From positions 62,001-126,000 of the forward strand of contig JAUICN010000006.1 of the NCBI GenBank assembly GCA_030427835.1: DNA of 64,000 bases. The letters run 5' to 3'. A program made the position numbers and the translations under genes. This stretch comes from Polyangia bacterium. GTDB lineage: Bacteria; Myxococcota_A; Polyangia; Polyangiales; JAUICN01. The notes under the pieces were generated by a model that was not told the origin of the DNA, searched no databases, and saw only the letters and a list, made by a program, of their open reading frames with translations. Of the stretch, positions 18,696 through 29,494 are shown piece after piece. How positions within the stretch are numbered: position 1 is the first letter of the stretch; each line of letters begins with the position of its first letter.

Positions 18696-20840
18696 ATGCA
18701 CAAATCCATATCCCTCCTGGTCACTTGTCTATCCCTATTCTCTTGCTCATCCAATGACCCGGCAAGTCAGAACACCCTCAATCTTGACGGTGGCGTGCTG
18801 GAGGACGGCGGAGCAGACGCGAGTCTTCCGGTCGAGTGCGGTGACGGAACCCAGAACGGTACGGAAACCGATGTGGACTGTGGCGGCACAGTTTGCGGTG
18901 GTTGCGCCGAAGGGCTCGGTTGTGCACGCGGTTCGGACTGCTCCTCCAACGTCTGCAAAGTGGGCCGATGCGCCGCTCCAGCCTGCAACGACAACGTCAA
19001 GAACCAGGACGAGTCCGACTCGGATTGCGGTGGCTCGACGTGCTCCGCATGTGGCCTGGGTCGTAGCTGTGACAAGAGCAGCGATTGCCTCACCAACTTC
19101 TGCGACGAGGGAAACTGCCGAGAAAGCACCTGTGGAGATAGCGTTCAAAACGGATCTGAAAGCGACGTCGACTGTGGTGGAGGCGACTGCAACGGCTGCT
19201 CGGATGGGCAATCCTGCGTGCAGTTGTCCGATTGTATTTCCGGAATCTGCGACTCAAGCGTTTGCGTGTCCTGCTCGGACAGCATCAAGAACGGTTCCGA
19301 AAGTGACGTGGACTGTGGCGGTAGCGCGTGTGCAGCATGTGCCAACGGAAACGCTTGCCTTGTGGGTACGGATTGTACGGGTGGTGTGTGCGACAACGGG
19401 ACCTGCGTATCCTGCAACGACGGCGTGAAGAACGGCCTGGAAACCGACAAGGACTGCGGAGGAAACGATTGTTCACCCTGTACACCAGGAAAAACGTGCC
19501 TCCTGGGTAGTGACTGCAACTCAACCGTGTGTTCCTCAAACCTGTGCACGACACCCACCTGCAATGACGGCTTGCTGAATCAGGATGAATCCGATGTGGA
19601 TTGCGGGGGCGTATGTGGCGCATGTGACCCAGGAAAGATGTGCAACAACGCCCGCGATTGTGACAGTGGAGTGTGTACGGGAAACTTCTGCCAATCTCCG
19701 ACATGTACAGATGGTGTAGCGAACAGCACCGAGACCGATGTGGACTGCGGAGGTCCGTGTGACCCTTGCGCCGACGGGCTGGCCTGTGCCCTCGCGAGCG
19801 ACTGCAGCAGCGGGGTATGTACATCAAGTATCTGCCAGGTGCCTAACTGTGCTGATGGCGTGCTCAACGGTGACGAGACAAGCGTCGACTGCGGAGGAAA
19901 CGACTGCGTGGGGTGTGGAGCAGGAGCGTTCTGTCGATGGAAATCAGACTGTGCGAGCAATATCTGCGAGTCCCACGCTTGTGTGGAACCTGTATTTCAA
20001 TCCTGCCTCCATCACCACCTTGCAGCGGAACAAAACAACAGTGGAACCTACACCGTCAAACCGGGCAGTACTTCCCGCCAGGTATTCTGCGACATGGACA
20101 ACGACGACGGTGGGTGGACCCTGGTGTCAAAGAGCTTGGACTACACCACCGTAGGAGAAGCGGCTACCTACGACAACGCCCTGGCAACCTATGACCATAC
20201 GAATGGATCCTCAACACGCGGTCTATGGGAAGATATGCGTGGGGTGATCTCAAGTCTCAGCGACATTCGGTTTACTTGTTACAAGTCGACTACTTCCTCG
20301 ATAAGCATTGCGGATCCGTTGGACGTGGACATGTCGTTCTACTCCAACGGTTGGTATCGGTTGATTTCCTCAAATTACAGTTCGTTGAGTATCAACCTAA
20401 GAAACCCCGGCCCGTCCGCCCGTCGTAACAACCTCACGGGTTCGTTTCTGTCGGCATCCAATGCCTGGAACAATACCCCCAATAGTTCGGGAGGGCCTCG
20501 CATGAAGCAAAACACCGTCCTCGCGGTATTTCGCATCGACTTTGACGACGTGGGTGATGGCGGAAACGGAACGGATGGAACCGACTGGGGGGCAAACCTA
20601 AACTCCTATGTCTGCGCCGATACCCTGACGTCCAACTCCAACGACCCGATGTGGCACATCTATGTGCGCGAACCTGATTCCGGGGTGCCCAATCGCTGTG
20701 TTGTAAACTCCACCACAGACAATTCCGAAACCGACGTGGATTGCGGCGGCGGCAACTGCCCGCTGTGTGTGCAGGGAGATGATTGCTTAGTCGACTCGGA
20801 CTGCACCTCCCTGAGCTGCACCAACAACGCCTGCGACTAA
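18696..20840 (+). CDS. Cys-repeat lipoprotein, one GGGW domain and a trailing repeat
   Basis: A 714-residue lipoprotein (LFSC, Cys17). Eight Cys-rich repeats, one fibrinogen-like domain (YCDM..D..DDGGW, about 464-680) and then a ninth repeat ending in NNACD at the stop. Two-headed relatives continue from this point into a second GGGW domain, so this gene appears to have lost its second head cleanly at a repeat boundary. ATG 18696 is chosen because the signal peptide starts there and GGGAGCG lies 14 bases upstream; an in-frame ATG at 18588 would overlap the previous gene. Its 3' end and downstream gap resemble those of the gene at 27191. Confidence 0.87.
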   Translation: MHKSISLLVTCLSLFSCSSNDPASQNTLNLDGGVLEDGGADASLPVECGDGTQNGTETDVDCGGTVCGGCAEGLGCARGSDCSSNVCKVGRCAAPACNDNVKNQDESDSDCGGSTCSACGLGRSCDKSSDCLTNFCDEGNCRESTCGDSVQNGSESDVDCGGGDCNGCSDGQSCVQLSDCISGICDSSVCVSCSDSIKNGSESDVDCGGSACAACANGNACLVGTDCTGGVCDNGTCVSCNDGVKNGLETDKDCGGNDCSPCTPGKTCLLGSDCNSTVCSSNLCTTPTCNDGLLNQDESDVDCGGVCGACDPGKMCNNARDCDSGVCTGNFCQSPTCTDGVANSTETDVDCGGPCDPCADGLACALASDCSSGVCTSSICQVPNCADGVLNGDETSVDCGGNDCVGCGAGAFCRWKSDCASNICESHACVEPVFQSCLHHHLAAEQNNSGTYTVKPGSTSRQVFCDMDNDDGGWTLVSKSLDYTTVGEAATYDNALATYDHTNGSSTRGLWEDMRGVISSLSDIRFTCYKSTTSSISIADPLDVDMSFYSNGWYRLISSNYSSLSINLRNPGPSARRNNLTGSFLSASNAWNNTPNSSGGPRMKQNTVLAVFRIDFDDVGDGGNGTDGTDWGANLNSYVCADTLTSNSNDPMWHIYVREPDSGVPNRCVVNSTTDNSETDVDCGGGNCPLCVQGDDCLVDSDCTSLSCTNNACD

Positions 20841-21092
20841 GCCGACCGCGCGCTCCATCAGCGTGTAAAGACGCCGCCTACCCAACAGGGGAATACCCCC
20901 ATGTAGGGGCATGTGGGATCACTGAATGGCGACACCCACATTGGAACGTCATTTTATGACAAAAACGTGAGTTCTGCAGAAATTTGTGTCAGATCCGGAA
21001 GAAACTAGGACTATTCTTCGTAAGAAAGATGGTCCATTCCCGACAACAGAAAATGAATAGCACCATCCCGTTGGTCGTTAAAGGCGCATCCG
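20841..21092 (+). promoter_or_regulatory. duplicated intergenic region, copy A
   Basis: 252 bases between two array genes. It aligns along its whole length with 29495-29753, including CATGTAGGGG, GACACCCACATTGGA, TTTTATGAC, TGTGTCAGATC and TAGCACCATCCCGTTGG. A perfect palindrome GTCAT-TTT-ATGAC sits at 20948-20960; copy B has one change that would still allow a G-U pair. Conservation of a non-coding block in front of two paralogues suggests a shared promoter or RNA leader. No confident -35/-10 pair could be fixed. Confidence 0.6.
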
Positions 21093-24000
21093 ATGTACGC
21101 AAAGCTCCCGTTCCTATCCCTACTACTCGTCTCCATGGCAGCCTGCACCTCCAACGACCCAGGCACTTCCAACAATGGCACCAGCTTGGATGGTGGCACC
21201 CAGGATGCTGCGTCTGACACCAGCCTCCCCCCCGGGTGCACCAATGCCACCCAGGACGGGACGGAAACGGATGTGGACTGTGGCGGAAGCACATGCCCTG
21301 CCTGCGTCGAGACCCTTCGGTGCATCACGGGTGCCGATTGTGAGAGCACCGTGTGCCGGGTGGGAAAGTGTGCCGCCGCCACCTGCAACGACAACGTACT
21401 GAACCAGGACGAATCGGACTCAGACTGCGGTGGCACAACCTGCTCTGGCTGTGGCAACGGGCGCGCCTGTGGTGAACACAACGACTGCCTTTCCGGCTTC
21501 TGCAATGCCAGCGGTGCATGCGCCAATTCCTGCCCCGATGGTGAAGTCAACGGCTCCGAAACGGACGTGGACTGCGGCGGTAGTGGTTGCCCAGGCTGCG
21601 CCGACGGCAAGGCGTGTAGCATCGATAGTGATTGCGTAGACATGGCCTGCAGCCCCAGCGGTATCTGCGTGGCCCATTGCACAAGCATGTCGAAGGACTC
21701 CAACGAAACCGACGAGGACTGCGGCGGCCCTGATTGTGACCCGTGCCCCGACCTGGACGCCTGCCTCATCCCCAGCGATTGCCAAAGCGGGGTGTGCACT
21801 TCCAACATCTGCCAAGTCCCCACCTGCACAGACAGCGTGCACAACGGCACAGAGACAGACGTCGACTGCGGCGGCCCCTGCAGCCCCTGCGTGGACGGGC
21901 AGATGTGCAGCGCGGGAAGCGACTGCACCAGCATGGTCTGTGACATGGGCACCTGCGGCGCGGCGGGTTGCACCGACATGGTCAAAAACGGTACCGAGAC
22001 CGACATCGACTGCGGCGGCACAGGATGCTCACCATGTGACCCTGGCGACATGTGTTTGCTTCCATCGGATTGTACGTCCAGCAAGTGCACCTCCAACATT
22101 TGCGACGTGCCGACCTGTTCCGATGGTGTACTCAATCAAGACGAGTCAGATGTGGACTGCGGCGGTGTCTGCAACGCCTGCCCCGATTTGGACATGTGCA
22201 ACAACCCGAGCGACTGCGAAAGTGGTGTCTGCACCAGCAACACCTGCCAGGTTCCCACATGCACAGACAACGTTCACAACGGTAGTGAAACCGACATAGA
22301 CTGCGGCGGAACGTGCGACGGTTGCGGCAGCGGCTCGATGTGCACGGGCCCTTCAGATTGTGAGAGTGGGGTATGCACAGGAGGCGTCTGCCAAGCACCC
22401 ACGTGTATAGATGGGGTTTCCAATGGTCGCGAAACTGACGTGGACTGCGGTGGCCCTGATTGTAGTAGCTGCCTAGCGGGTCAGACATGCGGTTGGTCCA
22501 AGGACTGCGCCAGTGGTTCCTGCGCGGGCCACGTATGCGACCCGATGACGACATACCGATCCTGCCGCCAAGCCATGGAAATAGGCGGCCACACCACAAG
22601 CGGTACCTATTCCATTAAGCCCGACCCCGCGAGTTCGGCGGTGGACGTTTTTTGCGACATGGAAACGGATGGCGGTGGATGGACAACTGTCGCAAAAACG
22701 GTGCGGTGGGCGCCTGTAGACAGAGCTTGGCAATACTACTCAGGTCTAGACGTTTTTGATCCCACAGATGGTCCAACGGGCAGCGGTGTTTGGGGCGGTA
22801 TGCGAAACGTTATCCAGGACAAGGGAGATATCCGTTTTGCGTGCGTTCACTACGATTCAGCATTTGTTACGGGGTCCACTCTCACCCTATCTGACCTCGA
22901 TGTAGACTTCTCTGTCTATGACAATGACTGGTATCGGCGAATCACAAACTCAACAAGCGATTCAGGCAACGATCTGGTTGATATCGTCGGGAACAACCTC
23001 ACCCCTGCGCGCCGAAACAACGTAAACAACGTGTACAGGTGGCGCGGAAACACTTGGAACGCGTCTCCGCATTCCAGTGGTGGACCCAAAATAGAAGATA
23101 CAGCAGGCGATTCAAATGATTTCTACCTCGACTTTGACGATGTGGGCATTGGGGGTACCTACGATGGAACCGAATGGGGAGAACGTGACGGATACCAAGA
23201 GTGCATTGGGCTTGGCACAAACGGAACCCGATACCACGGCGCCTACTACATATTCGTACGAGAAAAGCCACTAGATATACTTTGCAATATCAACGGCGCG
23301 AAAGACATTTCAGAAACAGATGTGGATTGTGGTGGTGGTAACTGCCTTGGTTGCAAAGAAACCATGAACTGCATCCACAACGGAGACTGTCAATCCCTTA
23401 GTTGTGTGGGTGGAACCTGCGCGCAAACCAACTACCAGAGCTGCAAAGCTATCCACGACATGCAGCCCTGGGCGCCCACCGGCACATATGAAATACGCCC
23501 CGGCGGAACAGGCACAGGTAGAAGCGTGTACTGTGACATGGACACTGACGGTGGTGGTTGGACTGCTGTCGTGTCGGCGGCTGGGGGCGCGCCGGATGAT
23601 CTGGCAGTCACGTATCACCCAGGACTTGCGCATCTGGAAACGCCGACCGAAGTTCTCAGTCCATACAACAATGACATGGAGGGTTTCTGGAGCGGGATGA
23701 GATCTGCGATATCTGGAAACAGTGACATTCGTTTCGCATGTAGACGAGTCGGAGAGCCCTTCTCTGTTGACATGTCTTTCTACGATGTGGATTGGTACCG
23801 AGAGATCACTCAAGGCACAGACACGCAATCGTGCATGGTTGCGCCAAGTGTGAGAAGTGGAAATATCCCCGCCCGAAAGAACAACGTGACTGGGCAGATA
23901 TTGCCCCTTGGAGACACGTGGAACAACGCAAACTCCAGTACCGGCGGGGGTCCTAGTATGGAGTACAACTGCAGCGACCCCGTCGTATTCACAATTACCT

Positions 24001-24125
24001 TTGATGGCATACCAAACAGCACTACCTGGGGGAGAACTCGGAACATCGGAACCCGTTACCGCAGCTATTGTGTCGATTGGCTTGATTCAGGCGCCGACTT
24101 TTATGCTTTCGTAAGAGAACCCTAG
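21093..24125 (+). CDS. giant Cys-repeat lipoprotein with two GGGW domains
   Basis: A 1010-residue lipoprotein (MAAC, Cys18) with the shared post-anchor sequence T-S-N-D-P-G. Nine Cys repeats, a GGGW domain (about 520), a tenth repeat, and a second GGGW domain (about 812) that ends at the stop. The first repeat uses the same codons as the gene at 27191 (A-T-Q-D-G form), whereas those at 24131 and 29754 use another version. The next gene begins 5 bases after the stop, so 21093-29494 is probably one transcript. Likely surface stalk-and-head protein; ligand unknown. Confidence 0.88.
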   Translation: MYAKLPFLSLLLVSMAACTSNDPGTSNNGTSLDGGTQDAASDTSLPPGCTNATQDGTETDVDCGGSTCPACVETLRCITGADCESTVCRVGKCAAATCNDNVLNQDESDSDCGGTTCSGCGNGRACGEHNDCLSGFCNASGACANSCPDGEVNGSETDVDCGGSGCPGCADGKACSIDSDCVDMACSPSGICVAHCTSMSKDSNETDEDCGGPDCDPCPDLDACLIPSDCQSGVCTSNICQVPTCTDSVHNGTETDVDCGGPCSPCVDGQMCSAGSDCTSMVCDMGTCGAAGCTDMVKNGTETDIDCGGTGCSPCDPGDMCLLPSDCTSSKCTSNICDVPTCSDGVLNQDESDVDCGGVCNACPDLDMCNNPSDCESGVCTSNTCQVPTCTDNVHNGSETDIDCGGTCDGCGSGSMCTGPSDCESGVCTGGVCQAPTCIDGVSNGRETDVDCGGPDCSSCLAGQTCGWSKDCASGSCAGHVCDPMTTYRSCRQAMEIGGHTTSGTYSIKPDPASSAVDVFCDMETDGGGWTTVAKTVRWAPVDRAWQYYSGLDVFDPTDGPTGSGVWGGMRNVIQDKGDIRFACVHYDSAFVTGSTLTLSDLDVDFSVYDNDWYRRITNSTSDSGNDLVDIVGNNLTPARRNNVNNVYRWRGNTWNASPHSSGGPKIEDTAGDSNDFYLDFDDVGIGGTYDGTEWGERDGYQECIGLGTNGTRYHGAYYIFVREKPLDILCNINGAKDISETDVDCGGGNCLGCKETMNCIHNGDCQSLSCVGGTCAQTNYQSCKAIHDMQPWAPTGTYEIRPGGTGTGRSVYCDMDTDGGGWTAVVSAAGGAPDDLAVTYHPGLAHLETPTEVLSPYNNDMEGFWSGMRSAISGNSDIRFACRRVGEPFSVDMSFYDVDWYREITQGTDTQSCMVAPSVRSGNIPARKNNVTGQILPLGDTWNNANSSTGGGPSMEYNCSDPVVFTITFDGIPNSTTWGRTRNIGTRYRSYCVDWLDSGADFYAFVREP

Positions 24126-24130
24126 GACCA

Positions 24131-27100
24131 ATGAATATGCAGACATATCCAAAGTCTATCTTCCGAGTACTTGCTCTCTGCGCGCTGGCAGCCTGCACCT
24201 CGAACGACCCAGGCTCTTCCAACAATGGCACCAACTTGGATGGTGGCACCCAGGATGCTGCGTCTGACACCAGCCTCCCCCCCGGGTGCACCAACACCAC
24301 AAAGGATGGAACAGAGACAGACGTGGATTGCGGTGGAAGCACATGCCCCGCCTGCGTCGAGACCCTTCGGTGCATCACGGGTGCCGATTGTGAGAGCACG
24401 GTGTGCCGGGTGGGAAAGTGTGCCGCCGCCACCTGCAACGACAACGTACTGAACCAGGACGAATCGGACTCAGACTGCGGTGGCACAACCTGCTCTGGCT
24501 GTGGCAACGGGCGCGCCTGCGGTGGTCACACCGATTGCCTTTCCGGCTTCTGCAATGCCAGCGGCACCTGCGCGAACTCCTGCCCGGATGGCGAGGTCAA
24601 CGGCTCCGAAACCGACGTGGACTGCGGCGGTTCAGGATGTCCAGGCTGCGCCGATGGCAAGATGTGCGTGGAAGACAGCGATTGCGTAGACATCGCCTGC
24701 AGCCCCAGCGGTATCTGCGTGGCCCATTGCACAAGCATGTCGAAGGACTCCAACGAAACCGACGAGGACTGCGGCGGCCCTGATTGCGATCCGTGCCCGG
24801 ACCTGGACGCCTGCCTCGTCCCCAGCGACTGCCAAAGCGGGGTGTGCACTTCCAACATCTGCCAAGTCCCCACCTGTACAGACAGCGTTCACAACGGCAC
24901 CGAAACGGACGTCGACTGCGGCGGCCCCTGCAGCCCCTGCGTGGACGGGCAGATGTGCAGCGCGGGAAGCGATTGCACCTCCATGGTCTGTGACATGGGC
25001 ACCTGCGGCGCAGCCGGTTGCACCGACATGGTCAAAAACGGTACCGAGACCGACATCGACTGCGGTGGCGCAGGATGTTCGCCATGTGACCCTGGCCAGA
25101 TGTGTGCGGGGCCGAGCGATTGTACATCCAACAAATGCACTTCTGGTCTCTGCGATGTTCCAACCTGCTCAGATGGGGTAATCAATCAAGACGAGTCGGA
25201 TGTGGACTGCGGCGGCGTTTGCAGTGGCTGCGTTGATGGCTTGATGTGTAGCGGTCCTTCTGATTGTGTCAGCGGTGTATGTACCTCCAACATCTGCCAG
25301 GTACCGACATGCACAGACAACGTTCACAACGGCAGCGAAACCGACATAGACTGCGGCGGAACCTGCGATGGTTGCGGCAGCGGCTTGATGTGCACGGGCC
25401 CTTCAGATTGTGAAAGCGGGGTATGCACGGCTGGAGTCTGCCAAGCTCCCACGTGTATGGATGGGGTTTCCAATGGTGGCGAAACTGACGTGGACTGCGG
25501 TGGCCCTGATTGCAACACCTGCGCAGCAGGACAAGGGTGTAACTGGTCCAAAGACTGCACAAGCGGCTCCTGTGCAGGACACATCTGCGAAACGATCACA
25601 AACTATCGGACATGCCGACAGGCCATGGAACTTGGCGGTCACACCACAAGCGGCACATACACCATCAAGCCCGGCTCCGGTCCATCTGAAAACGTCTTCT
25701 GTGATATGGAAACCGACGGAGGTGGATGGACGTTGGTCGCAAGGAGTTTTCGACACGGTCCAGTAGATAAGGCTTCCGCGTACTACTCTGGACTCGCCAC
25801 ACTCCATGTAACTTCGATCGTCAATACAGGGAGACCCGTATGGAGCCGACTGCGAGATGTTATCCACGACAAAGGTGACATTCGCTTTGCGTGTACGTAC
25901 TACGCCACCGCAACAACCCACCCGGCAAACCTAACATTATCTGACCTTAAAGTGGACCTGTCGCTCTACGACAACGACTGGTACCGAAAGATCACCAACT
26001 CCACCAGCGATTCTGGAAATGATCTCGTCGATATTGTTGGCAACGGCTACACGCCAGACCGTAGAGACAACATCAATGACGTGTACCGTTGGCGTGGAAA
26101 CTCCTGGAACGCTTCGCCACACTTCAGTGACGGGCCTACGATGGAAACATCAGCCAATGCAGTGAACGACTTCTTCCTAGACTTCGACGACGTTGGCATT
26201 GGCGGCACCTACGATGGGACCGAATGGGGAAGCCGTGGTAGTGGTTTCTCGGACTGTGGTCCCTACACCACAGACATTAGCACGAGCGTATATGGCGTAT
26301 ACTACATTTTCGTTCGGGAAAAGCCCTTAGACGTCCTATGCAACAATGACGGCATAAAGGACACCACAGAAACCGATATCGACTGTGGTGGTGGCAACTG
26401 TCTGGCCTGCGCAGAGGGGATGACTTGTACCCAAAAGGAAGACTGCCAGTCACTAAGCTGCGTCAATGGCACATGTGCTCGGACCACATACCGTAGCTGC
26501 AAAGAAATCCATGACAACGTGCCAGGGGCTCCGAGCAGCACATACGAAATCCATCCTACCGGAATGGGTGCAGGCCAAAGTGTCTATTGCGACATGGAAA
26601 CCGATGGTGGTGGATGGACGCTGGTGGGATCCCACGTTGGTCACCCTCAAGGAGACTACGCTACGGCCCACCATGCGGGCTTAAAACACATCGAAACACC
26701 CACAGTTATTCTGCCGCTCAGATTTGTTGGGTTCAAACCTGGCGGTCTATGGGATGGCATGCGTAGTGTGATTCCTGGACAGAGTGACATTCGTTTTGCA
26801 TGTCGAGAGTCCGCCCACAAAAAGGAAATGACAGTCGATCTCTCGTTCTACGACGTTGGTTGGTACAACACCATGACAACGGGAACGGACGCCGATTCGT
26901 GCATGACGGATCCAGAAGGAACCAATGGAGTCGCGCGACGCAACAACGTGACTGGAATGAGCCTACCTGTCACTGATACATGGAACGCGACAGGAGGCGG
27001 CCCTCAATTGGAGAGCACCTGCAACAGTACCACCCAGCTGCTCATAGATTTTGATGATCAGGGCGCTGGAGGAAGTGCGGATGCCACTGACTGGGGTGAG

Positions 27101-27178
27101 GATGGGAGCGGCAATACGTGCGGGACAGACCGATACAACTACGATGCATCCCATTTTGTCTTCGTTCGAGAGCCATAG
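24131..27178 (+). CDS. giant Cys-repeat lipoprotein with two GGGW domains
   Basis: A 1015-residue lipoprotein (LAAC, Cys22). Order: nine repeats, GGGW domain (about 524), a tenth repeat, GGGW domain (about 819). The repeat region is almost colinear with the preceding gene and shares stretches over 100 bases long that are identical or nearly so, while the two GGGW heads differ clearly, especially around the central W-Y-R region. That pattern fits a conserved stalk with diversified heads. An alternative start lies two codons downstream. Twelve bases separate it from the next gene. Confidence 0.88.
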   Translation: MNMQTYPKSIFRVLALCALAACTSNDPGSSNNGTNLDGGTQDAASDTSLPPGCTNTTKDGTETDVDCGGSTCPACVETLRCITGADCESTVCRVGKCAAATCNDNVLNQDESDSDCGGTTCSGCGNGRACGGHTDCLSGFCNASGTCANSCPDGEVNGSETDVDCGGSGCPGCADGKMCVEDSDCVDIACSPSGICVAHCTSMSKDSNETDEDCGGPDCDPCPDLDACLVPSDCQSGVCTSNICQVPTCTDSVHNGTETDVDCGGPCSPCVDGQMCSAGSDCTSMVCDMGTCGAAGCTDMVKNGTETDIDCGGAGCSPCDPGQMCAGPSDCTSNKCTSGLCDVPTCSDGVINQDESDVDCGGVCSGCVDGLMCSGPSDCVSGVCTSNICQVPTCTDNVHNGSETDIDCGGTCDGCGSGLMCTGPSDCESGVCTAGVCQAPTCMDGVSNGGETDVDCGGPDCNTCAAGQGCNWSKDCTSGSCAGHICETITNYRTCRQAMELGGHTTSGTYTIKPGSGPSENVFCDMETDGGGWTLVARSFRHGPVDKASAYYSGLATLHVTSIVNTGRPVWSRLRDVIHDKGDIRFACTYYATATTHPANLTLSDLKVDLSLYDNDWYRKITNSTSDSGNDLVDIVGNGYTPDRRDNINDVYRWRGNSWNASPHFSDGPTMETSANAVNDFFLDFDDVGIGGTYDGTEWGSRGSGFSDCGPYTTDISTSVYGVYYIFVREKPLDVLCNNDGIKDTTETDIDCGGGNCLACAEGMTCTQKEDCQSLSCVNGTCARTTYRSCKEIHDNVPGAPSSTYEIHPTGMGAGQSVYCDMETDGGGWTLVGSHVGHPQGDYATAHHAGLKHIETPTVILPLRFVGFKPGGLWDGMRSVIPGQSDIRFACRESAHKKEMTVDLSFYDVGWYNTMTTGTDADSCMTDPEGTNGVARRNNVTGMSLPVTDTWNATGGGPQLESTCNSTTQLLIDFDDQGAGGSADATDWGEDGSGNTCGTDRYNYDASHFVFVREP

Positions 27179-27190
27179 GGGAGAGATTCA

Positions 27191-29494
27191 ATGTATCGAC
27201 AACTCCTACTCGCCATCCTAGTTCCATGGATATTCGTCGCCTGCACCTCCAACGACCCAGGCTCTTCCACCAATGGCACCAACTTGGATGGTGGCACCCA
27301 GGATGCTGCGTCTGACACCAGCCTCCCCCCCGGGTGCACCAACGCCACCCAGGACGGGACGGAAACGGATGTGGACTGTGGCGGAAGCACATGCCCTGCC
27401 TGCGCCGAGACCCTTCGGTGCATCACGGGTGCCGATTGTGAGAGCACGGTGTGCCGGGTGGGAAAGTGTGCCGCCGCCACCTGCAACGACAACGTACTGA
27501 ACCAGGACGAATCGGACTCAGACTGCGGTGGCACAACCTGCTCTGGCTGTGGCAACGGTCGCAACTGCGGAGAGCACTCCGACTGTCTATCTGGTCTCTG
27601 TAGCGCCAGCGGCACCTGCGCGAACTCCTGCCCCGATGGTGAAGTCAACGGCTCTGAAACCGACGTCGACTGTGGCGGTAGCGGATGCATGGGGTGCGCC
27701 GATGGAAAGATGTGCGTGGAGGACAGTGACTGCGCGGACAACGCCTGTAGCCCCAGCGGCATTTGTGTCGCCCATTGCACCAGTCTCACCAAGGACTCCA
27801 ATGAGACAGACGTCGACTGCGGGGGCCCTGACTGCGATCCGTGCCCAGATCTGGACGCCTGCCTCATCCCCAGCGACTGCCAAAGCGGTGTATGCACTGC
27901 AAACGTCTGCCAAGTCCCCACCTGCACAGACAACGTGCACAACGGCACGGAAACGGATGTGGACTGTGGCGGCCCCTGCAGCCCCTGCGTGGACGGGCAG
28001 ATGTGCAGCGCGGGAAGCGACTGCACCAGTATGGTTTGTGACATGGGCACCTGCGGCGCAGCCGGTTGCACTGACAACATGAAGAACGGCACAGAGACGG
28101 ACGTGGACTGTGGCGGCTCAGGATGCTCGCCATGTGACCCTGGCGACATGTGCCTTATTGGAAGTGACTGTACCTCCACCATTTGCATCGGAAATCAGTG
28201 CACAACTCCAAGCTGCACGGACGGTATCAAAAACGGAGACGAGACAGGTCTAGATTGTGGTGGCTCATGTGGCCCCTGTCCTGATGGCGTTGGCTGCAAT
28301 CTAGCCCAGGATTGCCAAAGTGGTGTGTGCACAGGCAACCTCTGCCAGGTCCCCACTTGCACTGACGGGGTAGCAAACGGATCAGAGTCTGACTTAGATT
28401 GCGGAGGCTCCTGCGAGGCCTGTGCGGATGGTTTGATGTGCAGCGGCCCCTCGGATTGTGACAGTGGGGTCTGCGCATCAAATATCTGCCAGATCCCAAC
28501 GTGTACCGACGGTATCACGAATGGAGACGAGTCCGATATGGACTGCGGAGGTGTAGATTGTGCGGGTTGTCCAGGTGGCAGCGATTGCCGCTGGCGATCG
28601 GATTGCGAAAAAAACGTGTGCGAGAATCACATCTGCACCGCGATTACCTACTTTCAGTCGTGCATGCACCAACAACTCGCGGGAGGTTCCACCATAAGTG
28701 GCACCTACACCATTCAACCCGATCCAATGGGTACCGCACGGCAGGTATTCTGCGACATGGACAATGATGGCGGAGGGTGGACCCTAGTTTCAAAAGCCGT
28801 GGACTACCCCGTCGACGCAGAGGCCGGTAGCTACCGTACTTCCATAGCAAGCTACAACCACACCGGTGGGAGTTCGTGGAACATTTGGGATGGTATGCGC
28901 CCGCTAGCTACTTACGGCGACATTCGATTCACTTGCTACGAATCCACCAGTAGCAACGTGAGCATCGCTGATCCCTTGGACGTAGACCTTTCGTTCTATA
29001 CCTGTGGTTGGTACGGAACCATGACGTCCAACACCAACAGTGCCTTGGTGAATATCAAGGACCCCGGAAAGTGCTCCCGAAAGAATAACCTCACGGGTGC
29101 AACACGCTATTCCTTCGATTCGTGGAACAACACGCCAAACAGCTCAGGTGCGCCACGCATGGAAAATTTTGTCAACGACAACGCTTTCAAACTCGATTTC
29201 GATGACAGTGGGGTCGGAGGGACCGTAGCGGACGGCACGGACTGGGGATACGAAGGTGGCGTAGGGCGCATCTGCGGAAGCGCCTACACCTACACCGCTG
29301 CAGATCCCATGTGGTACATTTATGTTCGGGAAAACAGCGTTCCCAACGTGTGCAACGCCAATGGCGCAAAGGACAACTCTGAGACGGATGTGGACTGTGG
29401 CGGTGGCAACTGCCCACTCTGTGCACAGGGGAACGCTTGCCTCGTGGACTCCGACTGCACCTCTCTGAACTGCACCAACGACACCTGCGACTAG
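27191..29494 (+). CDS. Cys-repeat lipoprotein, one GGGW domain and a trailing repeat
   Basis: A 767-residue lipoprotein (FVAC, Cys18). Nine repeats, one GGGW domain (about 520), and a tenth repeat ending at the stop with NDTCD. Repeats 1-6 match the genes at 21093 and 24131 at DNA level, but the head and the truncated tail match the gene at 18696 (same D-N-S-E-T-D-V-D-C-G-G-G-N-C-P-L-C end). It is therefore a chimera of two array members. RBS-like GGGGAGAG lies about 8 bases upstream of the ATG. Confidence 0.88.
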   Translation: MYRQLLLAILVPWIFVACTSNDPGSSTNGTNLDGGTQDAASDTSLPPGCTNATQDGTETDVDCGGSTCPACAETLRCITGADCESTVCRVGKCAAATCNDNVLNQDESDSDCGGTTCSGCGNGRNCGEHSDCLSGLCSASGTCANSCPDGEVNGSETDVDCGGSGCMGCADGKMCVEDSDCADNACSPSGICVAHCTSLTKDSNETDVDCGGPDCDPCPDLDACLIPSDCQSGVCTANVCQVPTCTDNVHNGTETDVDCGGPCSPCVDGQMCSAGSDCTSMVCDMGTCGAAGCTDNMKNGTETDVDCGGSGCSPCDPGDMCLIGSDCTSTICIGNQCTTPSCTDGIKNGDETGLDCGGSCGPCPDGVGCNLAQDCQSGVCTGNLCQVPTCTDGVANGSESDLDCGGSCEACADGLMCSGPSDCDSGVCASNICQIPTCTDGITNGDESDMDCGGVDCAGCPGGSDCRWRSDCEKNVCENHICTAITYFQSCMHQQLAGGSTISGTYTIQPDPMGTARQVFCDMDNDGGGWTLVSKAVDYPVDAEAGSYRTSIASYNHTGGSSWNIWDGMRPLATYGDIRFTCYESTSSNVSIADPLDVDLSFYTCGWYGTMTSNTNSALVNIKDPGKCSRKNNLTGATRYSFDSWNNTPNSSGAPRMENFVNDNAFKLDFDDSGVGGTVADGTDWGYEGGVGRICGSAYTYTAADPMWYIYVRENSVPNVCNANGAKDNSETDVDCGGGNCPLCAQGNACLVDSDCTSLNCTNDTCD

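Noticed and set aside
21011-22135. Long minus-strand open frame (374 residues) across the array gene, with similar ones at 27139-28188 and 24022-24507
   Set aside because: They mirror the plus-strand Cys repeats; the biased codons of D-C-G-G repeats simply avoid stops on the other strand. Their Ser/Gln/Pro-rich translation lacks any domain and has no RBS.
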